64,000 nucleotides of DNA from assembly GCA_037833965.1 (NCBI GenBank), contig AP031358.1, positions 17,306,001 through 17,370,000 on the forward strand. Direction: 5' to 3'. Of this stretch, positions 12,834 through 22,480 are shown piece by piece. The notes below the pieces were generated by a model. The model was not told where the DNA came from. It searched no databases and saw only the letters and a list, made by a program, of their open reading frames with translations. Source of the DNA: Marchantia polymorpha subsp. ruderalis (Eukaryota > Streptophyta > Marchantiopsida > Marchantiales > Marchantiaceae). Made by a program: the position numbers and the translations under genes. The stretch's first letter is position 1, and the number at the start of each line of letters is the position of its first letter.

Positions 12834-12841
12834 CTTATATA
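12834..12841 (-). promoter_or_regulatory. LTR TATA box
   Basis: Minus-strand TATATAAG in the context GAGCTATATAAGGGAG, placed about 90 bp before the end of the 3' LTR. The identical site in the 5' LTR (18476-18483) would drive the element's genomic transcript; transcription would begin about 30 nt downstream. Confidence 0.7.
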
Positions 12842-12909
12842 GCTCTCACCAACAAGTACAAGGTGATAAAATCTAATCCCCACCATCCATCCCACTCCTA
12901 GTGGATGAA

Positions 12910-13080
12910 TGACGTGGCGGATAACCCTAACAAGCACACGGATCGCTGACGTGGCGCACCCAACTAACACACTAACTAACACACTCAATCTTTGCCTACA
13001 AGCACACGGATTGCTGACGTGGCACTGTCAACTAACACATCCACTCTGTACCTACCAAGTGCGCGGATCGCTGACGTGGC
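12910..13080 (-). promoter_or_regulatory. Four CCACGTCA motifs in the LTR U3 (3' LTR copy)
   Basis: TGACGTGGC on the plus strand (GCCACGTCA on the transcribed strand) occurs at 12910-12918, 12947-12955, 13015-13023 and 13072-13080. The last three lie in an imperfect 60-70-bp tandem repeat that also contains CACACGGAT and CAACTAACAC. The ACGT core flanked in this way is the classic plant bZIP binding site (hex, C-box or ABRE type). All four are upstream of the TATA box, as expected for an LTR enhancer. The 5' LTR carries the same set (18552, 18589, 18657, 18714). Confidence 0.7.
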
Positions 13081-13163
13081 AGCTATGACTAGTGCACACT
13101 AAAGTATCTACATCAATATTTAGAGTAACCACTACTTTAGTTCTAACTAAAGATGGTTACAAA

Positions 13164-13176
13164 CTTTCCTCCTTTT
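13164..13176 (-). other. Polypurine tract
   Basis: Minus-strand AAAAGGAGGAAAG lies two bases inside the 3' LTR. In LTR retrotransposons this RNase H-resistant purine run primes plus-strand DNA synthesis. Position and composition fit; it overlaps the last codons of the integrase-chromodomain frame. Confidence 0.8.
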
Positions 13177-14671
13177 AAGATGCAACGTCCTCGTTGCACA
13201 TACGTTCAAACTCCTGAACTATCAAAGGTGCATTTGCTAAATTTTTAGCTGGTTCCCAAGTTGATTCATACGATGGATAGCATTTCCATTGAATCAAATA
13301 CTCTACTTTGGGATATTTATGACCTCGAATACATTTCTTGAGTATCTTTTCTACCTCAAACTCCTCATGATCTGCTATCAAGGTTGGAAGAGGAGGTGGT
13401 GCTGGTTGGTTGAAGAATTGTTTTGGTCGTGGTACATGTTTTCGCAATCGTGACACATGAAATACTGGATGTATTTTCATATGTGACGGGAGTTCCAACT
13501 TGTATGACACTTTACCAACACGCTTCAAAACCAAAAATGGACCAATGAACCTAGGGTTTAACTTTGATGTTCCTACAAGAGACAAATTCGTTGTAGATAA
13601 CAAAACATGATCTCCAACCACAAAAATCATTTCTCTACGATGAGCATTGGCATGTTGCTTTTTCCGATTTTGAGCTATCACCAACTTCTCCTTGGCCTGA
13701 TGTAGTCCTCGGTGAATATGCTCCACGAATTCGTTGACTGCAGACACTTTGGTCGAAAACTCCTCTCCTTTGGGAAGTCTCATCAAACTTGAAGGAGTTA
13801 TAGGATGAGCTCCATACATAAGAAAAAATGGAGACACTTTTGTGGATGCATTAATAGAATTGTTATATGCAAATTCCACAAGTGGCAAAAGGTTGTCCCA
13901 CTCTTCTTGCTCTTCTAATGTGAATGCTCGTAGCATATACTCTATGGTTCTATTTGCCCTCTCATTTTGTCCATCAATTTGAGGATGATAGGCCGTTGAC
14001 ATTGCTAGTTTTGTTTTGAAAAAACTAAACAAAGTTTTCCAAACTAATAAACTAGTGAAGTGAGTACCTCTATCCGTGATTAACACTTTGCTTAAGCCAT
14101 GATTCACAAAAATTGCATCTAGATACAATTGAGCTAGTTGTGGAGCTGTTACTGTTTTTGTGGTTGGCCTGATGTGAATCATCTTGCTTAATTTGTCCAC
14201 AAAAACCACCACTGAATCATGTCCTAACGAAGTCCTTGATAACTCACATACAAGATCCATGGTGACATGTTCCCACCGCTGTTCGGGAATAGGAAGAGGT
14301 TGTAATAAACCCGCAAGTTTTTGATTACTTGCCTTGTTTTGTTGACAAGCAACACAACTTCGAACATAAGACTCCACATCCTCACGTATTTTGAGCCAAT
14401 AGTACACTCGTTGTATACTATCCACGGTTTTTTCCATGCCCACATGACCTGCAATGGCTGTATCATGACTTTCTGCCAAAATCATTGTGCGCAAATTGTG
14501 ATCTTGTGGAATCCATATACGCTGATTGTAAAACGCCAAACCTCGAGATTTCTCTGCCTTTCCAGTTTGTAGTGCCCGAGTGATCTCTTCATCCTCCTTT
14601 GTGGCTTGTGACATCTTGCTCCACCAATCCGCCTGAATTTTCACTTCTGCAACATGATTCAAACAAGGCAT
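13175..14671 (-). pseudogene. Integrase with C-terminal chromodomain (3' part of pol)
   Basis: A 498-codon open stretch, the longest intact part of the element. Residues 69-109 form the HHCC zinc finger (H69, H76, C106, C109). The catalytic triad is D139 in MDLV, D200 in TDRGTHF and E237 in GQNERAN. There are 36 residues between the second Asp and the Glu, one more than the usual 35, because of an extra residue in SLLVW. Residues from about 438 to 488 (FEVEKILKK, EYLIQWKCYPSYESTWEP, NL) are a chromodomain, which in chromoviruses steers integration to marked chromatin. In life the protein is released from a Gag-Pol polyprotein. This copy is labelled pseudogene because the upstream pol frame is broken, although this domain itself has no stop. 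Confidence 0.9.
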
Positions 14672-16093
14672 GCGTGTGAGAGCATCTGCAAGTTGCTTCT
14701 TTCACTCCACGTACACAATCTTCATGTTGAAGCGTTGACGCCACTCTGCCCATCAAATTTGTCGTTTGGACAGATCCTTCTGAGTTTCCAAATAAACCAA
14801 TGGTTTATGATCAGTCTCCACCACAAACTCCTTATCACCCAAGTAATGCTTCCAATGTTTGGTTGCCAACATGATGGTTAACTCCTCCCGTTCTGTCGTG
14901 TGATAATTTTGTTCCGCCGCCACCAACTTTCAAGAATAGAAAACAACTAGATGCCATCCATACTCCCAATCTTGTTGAAGTATGCCACCTACTTTTGTAC
15001 CTGATGCGTTAGTGGCTAACTTGATAGAACGGTTAGGATCATACCACTTGAGAATAAGTGCGTGTAACAAAGCATCTTTCAATGCTTAAAAAGCTAACTC
15101 TTGAGCTGTTCCCCATCTCCATTTTTGACCTTTCGCTAACATGGAAGTCAAGGCCTGAGCTAGTCAAGCAAAACCTTTCACAAATCTACGATAGAATCCA
15201 GTGAGCCCTAGAAAAATCTTCAATTGAGTTTGATCCTCAGGTGTTATCCATTTCTGAATGGCATCTATTTTCTCACTCATCACTTGGATTCCTGTAGCTG
15301 TAACTCTATGATCCAAGTAATCTATTTCAGACTTGCCAAATTCACATTTTGAAGCTTTGGCATACAATTGATTGTCTCTTAAAACTTGAAGTACCTCTCG
15401 TAAATGACTTCTATGATCACTCAAAGTTTTGTTATACACCAATATATCATCTAGAAAAACAATGACAGATTTATCTAGATAAGGGCGAAAGATATCGTTC
15501 ATCAATCCCATGAATGTAGCTGGTGCATTAGTGAGACCAAAAGGCATCACCGGATACTCAAAGTGTCCATACCTAGTACGAAAAGTTGTATTGTGAACAT
15601 CTTCATCTGCAATTCGAATTTGATTGTAGCCGCTTCTCAAATCTAGCTTGGTGAAGTACTTCGCTCCTTGAAGTTGATCAAACAAATCATCCATACGAGA
15701 TAATGGATATTTGTTTTTCACCGTTTGCTGATTCAACCCGCGATAATCGATACATAGTCTCATGGATCCATCCTTCTTCTTCACAAAGAGTACTAGAGCT
15801 CCATAAGGTGAAACACTTGGTTGAATGAATCCCTTGCTCAACATCTCCTCCACTTGAGCTTTGCATTCTTTCAATTCATTTGGAGCCAAACGATATGGAG
15901 CTTTGCAAGTTGGTGTACTTCCAGGTATCACCTCAATCTTGTGATCTACTCGCCTCTTTGGTGGTAATCCTGCAGGTAGATCATCTGGAAAAACATCTTT
16001 ATACTCCATAAAAATGTCGTTCAAGGACTCCGGGATGTAAAGTTTGTCCGTGGACCCAATATCTCTTATAAGTCCAAGGAAACATAACATCAT
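14672..16093 (-). pseudogene. Reverse transcriptase and RNase H (pol), with stops
   Basis: The RT part (16093-15164, about 309 codons) is open and shows [12 protein letters not shown] (catalytic Asp), [12 protein letters not shown] and the active-site FLDDILVY, equivalent to the YxDD box of Ty3/gypsy. After [11 protein letters not shown] a TGA at 15164-15166 interrupts the frame. The RNase H part that follows keeps recognisable blocks (WGTAQEL, ALKDALLHA, AAEQNYHTTEREE, DHKPLVYLET) but has further stops at 15086-15088, 14930-14932, 14753-14755 and 14702-14704. The first conserved RNase H Asp position reads Asn (TNASG). In three of the interrupted codons Arg is the family residue and CGA to TGA explains the change. 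No full-length Pol can be made from this copy. Confidence 0.9.
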
Positions 16094-16273
16094 CTCTAGA
16101 AATGGATGCTGTACCCATCACAAAGAGGGGTAAATTGCTATTCTGAGATCTAATTCTATCTCCATAGATCTTCCATCCACTACTTGTAATCACTTTTCTT
16201 CTTCAATCCACCCTCGGATTATATTGTTCCATCCATAGCATTTCAAGGATGACATCATATCGAGCTAAACGAA

Positions 16274-16609
16274 TTACTCTCCATTCAATGCTCTCCTTGT
16301 ATCTCTACCTATGGATAATTCTACACTCCGTGGTAGTGTTTCTATCACTTCAGTTTGCCCGTTTGGCAATTCAACTTCTTCACTCACGTCCTTCATCAAC
16401 ATCAAACCTAACTTCATAGCAACACTCCTTGATAGAAAATTCTCAGTTGCTCCAGGATCAATTAAAACTCTGACCTTGTGTCCTTCCATGAAACCATCAA
16501 TGACAATGAGTTGAGCTTGCTTCTTACCCCTTCCATGAGCTCTCAACCATTGCCTTCTTCCAACCTCGCCTTTTCTTCGCTTTGTAGAACCAGTAAGGCC
16601 GCGAGGCAA
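16274..16609 (-). pseudogene. Retroviral-type aspartic protease region
   Basis: A 111-codon open segment containing VLIDPGATENFLS, the active-site motif of Ty3/gypsy proteases in which D-P-G-A-T replaces D-T-G. It is followed by a hydrophobic strand and EVELPNGQTEV. It normally cleaves the Gag-Pol polyprotein. It is separated from gag upstream and from RT downstream by stops and frame changes (16093-16273). Confidence 0.8.
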
Positions 16610-16619
16610 GATTACTGGT

Positions 16620-17774
16620 GATCTTCGTTTCCCGAAACTGCTTCCTCCACCTCTTCATACTCTATCCCCTCCATATTGTTGAACGGTCGTCGCTGCATGG
16701 GTCGTCCTCCTTGTTGTGTCGGCCGAACTCGACAAAACTTGGCTATGTGATCCATTTGTCCACAGGCATAGCATTGGCGATTGTCACGAACTCCACCTCC
16801 TCCTCAAACCATTCCGTTATTTGCATAACCTTCTTGCAAATTTGGAACTCCTGGTCGCCTAATCTCACCTCCAAATCTTGGTGGTGGTCCTCTTGTTGGT
16901 GCAAAACCTTCTCTACGTCGAAGGTTTCCAACTCCATCGGTGTTGGATGAGATGGATCTCGAAAATTGTTCACTGGTTCACCGTGTGTGACACCAAAAGC
17001 ACTCGAAATTTGTTGAGCAATTGCGATTGCTTCATTCACAGTAGATGGATTGCTTACCATCAACTACTTTCGAATTCGATACTTCAAGCCTCGTTTGAAC
17101 ACGTCCAAGGCTTCAGCTCCACTTATATCCATGATAGATACTTGAAGATCACGAAATTCTTCAATGTACTCATGAATACCTCCTTTCTGCTTCAGATCCC
17201 ACAACTTCATTCTTGCAGTTTGAAGAGAATACACCGCTTGAAAATTTTGCTGAAGTCCTTCCTACATTCCACTCCACGAAATGGTGGCACCTCGTTCTGA
17301 AAGCATTCTCTCCCATGTTGTGTACCATGTGAGAGCCTTATCCGTAAGATAAAATCTCATGAACATTCCTGCAATATAATCAGAAACATGAAAATGGGAT
17401 AAATGAATATTCATCCTCATAATCCATCCCTCTAACACTCCCATTGCTCTACTCCCTTTGTAAGTTTCCACCTTACAGGATTTTTCCATTCGAAGCAAAA
17501 GATTTGCTTGATCTTCAATCTCTTGAAGACGTCTCTTATTAGCCTCTGCTGCATCAATAGGAGTTGGTTCTGGCTGAACTTGGGAAGCTTGAACTTGAGG
17601 TTCAATTTCCATCTCTCCAACTTTCTCTCTCCCTACTTTTTCACTCTCCAATGCGAAGATTTTATCTTCCATGGCTTGCTGCTTGGTATGCCCATCTACT
17701 ATCGCTTTTCTCAACTCCTTCATCTCCGCCATGATGGCATTGAGAACCTCAGCCATATCAATTGATGACCCCAT
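16620..17774 (-). pseudogene. gag with CCHC zinc knuckle, broken
   Basis: The start ATG is at 17774 (MGSSIDMAEVLN). An N-terminal coiled-coil-like Glu/Lys region is followed by the conserved gag core (TYKGSRAMGVLEGWI, FYLTDKALTWYTTWE). An in-frame TAG at 17262-17264 falls where family members have a Trp or Gln codon, and a second TAG is at 17064-17066. Around 16870-16920 the frame shifts. In the shifted frame a CX2CX4HX4C knuckle (CYACGQMDHIAKFC, about 16732-16773) is still readable. Gag would form the virus-like particle and bind RNA through the knuckle. Two stops and a frameshift make this copy non-functional. Confidence 0.88.
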
Positions 17775-18374
17775 GCTTTCTCACACTCCCTCTAATACAA
17801 AGTGAGTATAATCACTATGTGACCTCTCAACAAAGGAGTCACAAAAGGTGCAGGTGACTCTATCACAGCTCTATAGTACTCCTGCCATAATTCATCACAA
17901 GAAAATCCCTCCATATACTCTTCTGTCTATATACTGTTCTAATCTCTACATAAGTGCTGAATCGAACCGGAACAGGTGGTTCGCGATTCAAATCCATGAA
18001 ACAATCAGTATAGAATGTATATAGTACAATCCCAAGTCTCTCCATAACTAACTATTGGAAGAATCAGTGGCACTCTTTACTCTATCACTCTAGTCATAAA
18101 ATCTGCACCCCAACAAGCCACAAGGTACATCCGAAAATGATGTTTCTCCATGCAACGAAGGTGAATATCGAATAGGTTAGGAATTGGCCAGTGCGGTACT
18201 AGATTCCTGTCAATCCCGTCCATATCTGCAAAAACACAAATTCCCCCTTCCACCTCTCTCTACATGCAGATGAATGACCTCTGCCAGCCTCTATACACTC
18301 TCAAGATTACACTCCATCATCACTCACTTGCTATTCCATGAGGGGTAATCCACACTCAAGGAAAGAGCAAGGTC
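17775..18374 (-). other. Untranslated leader of the gypsy element
   Basis: About 600 nt between the primer-binding site and the gag ATG. No conserved ORF is seen. This is where packaging signals would be expected; none can be identified by eye. Confidence 0.6.
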
Positions 18375-18386
18375 GCTCTGATACCA
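18375..18386 (-). other. Primer-binding site for initiator-Met tRNA
   Basis: Minus-strand TGGTATCAGAGC, one base inside the 5' LTR. It is complementary to the 3' end of plant initiator tRNA-Met, the usual primer of plant LTR retrotransposons. It fixes the element's orientation and marks the 5' LTR. Confidence 0.95.
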
Positions 18387-18387
18387 T

Positions 18388-18803
18388 TGTGACACTAGGG
18401 TTTAGAGAGAAGCTCACTCGAAGATAGAAACGTAAACTCTGAAAATGAGAGATACCAACAATGGTTCTCCTCTCCCTTATATAGCTCTCACCAACAAATA
18501 CAAGGTGATAAGATCTAATCCCCACCATCCATCCCACTCCTAGTGGATGAATGACGTGGCGGATAACCCTAACAAGCACACGGATCGCTGACGTGGCGCA
18601 CCCAACTAACACACTAACTAACACACTCAATCTTTACCTACAAGCACACGGATTGCTGACGTGGCACTGTCAACTAACACATCCACTCTGTACCTACCAA
18701 GTGCGCGGATCGCTGACGTGGCAGCTATGACTAGTGCACACTAAAGTATCTACATCAATATTTAGAGTAACCACTACTTTAGTTCTAACTAAAGATGGTT
18801 ACA
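18388..18803 (-). repeat. 5' LTR of the gypsy element
   Basis: 416 bp, TGTAACCATC to CTAGTGTCACA on the minus strand, with a TATA box at 18476-18483 and four CCACGTCA motifs upstream of it (plus-strand positions 18552, 18589, 18657, 18714). It would provide promoter, transcription start and polyadenylation signals. The primer-binding site follows it at 18386. Confidence 0.97.
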
Positions 18804-21800
18804 GTATCATTGACATTTTCTGAATTATATTGTCCAAGATTTTGAAAATCATTACACTAAATTATTCTTGAAAATTATGACTTTACATAATATTAAATTC
18901 TAGCATTTATTAAAATTTTGATATAGTATATGAATTTTATTTACATTCATTACAAAAATCAATGTAACTTCATCAATTGATTTTTTTTGAATTTGTAAAT
19001 AGTTTATTGTTTTGAAGACAATTATTCTATAAGCATATGATGACATACATAAAATTAAATTATAGATTATTAAAATAAAATAAAAAAATATACCAATTCA
19101 TAAATATTTTTTGATTTTCAATTATTTACTATTCACATTGTGAAATAAGTATACATATACATAATTTATTAATTTATTTTATTATACTACTTTTATATTG
19201 TTCACTCTATATGCTTGATATTTTTTATTGAATTATCACAATTTTCCTTAATGAAACTGAAGAAATTTAAAAAAATTTGACCATTTGACAGGATTGTTAA
19301 AAAAATCCTTGTAATAATATATTTATTAATTTTAAATTTCAAAAATTCTTACATATCATTCTAAAATCCAAAACTTACAATAACGTAAAATTCCAATTCC
19401 AAGTGTTGTTTATATACCAGGTTATTCTGAATGAAAAAAAATCTTAGTTTCATATCTAATTAGTAAGCTTGATATGCGTTAAAATTTATTCTATAATTTA
19501 TGTTTCAAACCAACATGTTTTCATTTCATCATAAATAACATCATACGATGAAATAAGGGACAAAATGAATTTGAAAATGATAAATTAAACATGACTTAAA
19601 TAAGTAAATTCTTGAATTATATATATTTTTTCATTTATGCACATCAACAATGAGTTTTTTGAGTCTCAAATGAAATCTTTATTCAACAAAAAATGATCGA
19701 TTAACATTCCTAATGCAAAAGATATTCTATGGAAAATTTATGTGTAAAGTACATGAATAATTTTGATACAAAATTTATAATAAATCATTATTTCACAACA
19801 GAGTTTAAAAGTTGAAATAAATTATAGCACTGAATACAAAGAAAAGACATTGCAATAACATCAAAATATTACATCAAGATTAGAAATCAAGCAGTAAATA
19901 ATAATTAATTATACCAAAATAGTAGTACTCAAATATAAAGCATCAAAGAATGATCAATTAGAATAAAATTGTAATACTCAAATGTAAAGCATCAAAGAAT
20001 TATCAATTAGAATAAAATTGTAATACTCAAATGTAAAGCATCAAATAATGATCAATAATATTAAAATGTTGTAAATGAAATATACAATGACATTATTTTG
20101 AACATTATGATGCACAAGTGTAGTTAAGCCCTGGATTGAACAAATATACAAGTATATATCATATATCAAAGTCAAGCTAGAGCACAAGCTTGCTACTTTA
20201 ACTCAATATAAGAAAAAAATCATGATTGATGAATTTTTAATCAAATCATCATATTTTCTTTCAAAAGTGAAATTGTAATCAGACAAATTACATGAAATTT
20301 GATTGCATTTCTACAACCAAATCTCACTAACATGTTAAATGAATTATACATTATATCAGGAATACTATATAAATGTTTATATGTTATTGTTCATTTTTTG
20401 CTTCATAATAACATCTAGTTTATATGTTACACACTAAATTCACATTAAAAAACAGTCAATATTCATCGTGCCATTGAAATGAATGACAATACCAAAAAAT
20501 CTCTCAATCACATTAAAAGACATGTTAAATTCAAACCTAGTAGACAAATTATCTAATTGATACTAAACACTATTACAAGTTTGTTATCATTATGGACATA
20601 ACATCACTATTTTGACGATCATATTTTTCAAATATGCATTCATGCAAATTAATTATAAAATAATAATTGAAAATAAAAAATTGAAAAAGTACATAGAGTT
20701 TTGAGGTGATTTGATGAATTGTAAAAGAAAGTTGATGAAATGAAACATAGATTTGAATGATAATGAAAACTATCAAGAACTAAACATAAGATTAACAATT
20801 TGTTGAAGATTGCTTGCAAAGATAAAAACAAAATTGCTGATTTTATAAAATAACACACACTTAATTTAGTATTGTCCACATTAACATCAATGCAGCCAAT
20901 GTCATTCAAAATGAGATTTTACAAGACAAGTAACACATATCTAAATGTCAAGCAAAATAAAATGGTTTTTGTGTTAAAAATCATAGCTGAATTAAAATCA
21001 ATTGAAGCATCATGCTCTGATTCAACATGTTTAAACAACAATCATACTTATTCTTTTGTAGTTGTTGTTGTTTGACGTTCTCAAAGAGATACAACTTGAA
21101 GCTAAGTTGCACAATTGAATGTATGTTACTCATCCATATAATTATTGGCATTATTGTTGGCATTATTTTGGATTGAACATCAAGTCATCCACAATAATAT
21201 TCAGAATATAGTTTTCAATATTGTAGACAATTTGTTGCTCATCTCGCACATATGAAATATCTTTTGATCAAAACACATTCAAATAATGAAGAGCATTTGA
21301 GAGCTTGGTTTAGAGCCAATGATCAAAATGCTGGTTGCAAAATATAATTCTATAAATTTTTAAAGGGAAAAAATGTCTTTATCATTGAACATAAATCATT
21401 GATATTTTTTTTTCCATCCAATTGCAATGCATAAACTACATTTAAGTCTGGTCAATTTGATTACTTCTATTTATGTTGCGCATCATTAAGGCATTGTAGA
21501 TAAACATAAAAGTGTGAGATACATTGTTGCACAAGTGCCGTTAATTTAAAGTCAAAATAAGGTAGACATTTAGTTCATTTAATGGACACATTCTACAATC
21601 ATCTATTATACACATGCATGGTTGCATATATATCATTTCAGCTATAGCTAGATAATTCAGGTATTCTAGATGTAAAATTAAAAATAAAAATCCGTTGAGT
21701 ATGAATATTGAATAGAGATTACACAAAAACAATAAAGAATCTCATCAACCATCTATGGATTAAACCATGCAAGTAACAAGAGTCTACGTTCTCATAGCAT

Positions 21801-22480
21801 CCGAATTAAACACATAAGTCTGATTTAGGAAAATCTGTTTCCATCAGCGCATTTCGCAGGTCCTAGTATGGCACCAGCACCTATCAGCTGCTAGTAGTAT
21901 AATATTTCCAGCTCCCGTACAGAGTCATCGAATCAAAAGAATTTATTTGGCTACACCATAGACAGGTGGTACTTAAAACCCCACATATGAAGACGGGCGA
22001 ATATAATATATGAACTTTTCTAAGGCTTGGGAAAGAATTATTTGAGAATGATATGTATTATGTCAGAATACCAAGAATATGCATGGAATTGAAAAAATTA
22101 ATTGGCATAAGATCTACTCAGAGTGTACTTTTCCCTGTGTAGGCTTCTCTTCAGCTTGCTAGTGTCCTCGAGATAAATCTTGGACTAGATGACTTCTTTC
22201 ACACAAACACAAAATGACCAATGCTAAGAGTATTTAAGTATGATTCTCTAGAAACCTAAGACTGAATGAAGACAAGCTGTGTTATACATGTAATCAAAAA
22301 TTAGCATGGCTTCTTAGCTTCACACAATGGAATTAAGGTCTTATCAATCTCGAAATCAATTTAAGATTGTTTTTGCTAAAAGTTACAACCTGTTGCGTGC
22401 TTAATGAATTTGGGATGATGGGAGACCATTTCTTCAAGCAAAAGATCCTTGACCTTGGTCACCCGCGTTTTGACGGCATC
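18804..22480. other. AT-rich spacer, no gene
   Basis: Very AT-rich DNA right of the gypsy element with only short chance ORFs. The one clear structure is a 3 x 49-bp minisatellite at 19922-20068. Composition returns towards average after about 21750. Confidence 0.55.
19922..20068. repeat. Three-copy 49-bp minisatellite
   Basis: Copies start at 19922, 19971 and 20020, each with TACTCAAAT-TAAAGCATCA then AT-ATCAAT and (in the first two) TAGAATAAAATT. Copies 1 and 2 are nearly identical; copy 3 diverges in its last 15 bases. Not coding. Confidence 0.9.

Larger units (their letters stand above)
12746..13161 (-). repeat. 3' LTR of the gypsy element
   Basis: 416 bp, read on the minus strand as TGTAACCATC to CTAGTGTTACA. 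It contains the TATA box, the upstream bZIP-type motifs and the R/U5 region described for the other LTR. It differs from the 18388-18803 copy at five sites: four transitions and one transversion (CTAC/CTCC). Confidence 0.97.
12746..18803 (-). mobile_element. Ty3/gypsy chromovirus LTR retrotransposon, structurally complete, coding decayed
   Basis: A 6058-bp element transcribed on the minus strand. It has two 416-bp LTRs (TGTAAC...GTTACA), an initiator-Met tRNA primer site next to the 5' LTR and a polypurine tract next to the 3' LTR. Internal order is gag with a CCHC knuckle, protease, reverse transcriptase, RNase H, integrase and C-terminal chromodomain, which is the diagnostic order for a Ty3/gypsy chromovirus. 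The LTRs differ at 5 of 416 positions (about 1.2%), so insertion was recent. Yet gag, the protease-RT junction and RNase H carry several in-frame stops and at least one frameshift, so this copy cannot encode its own proteins and was probably moved in trans. No 5-bp target duplication is seen (CTAAT on the left, GTATC on the right). Confidence 0.95.
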
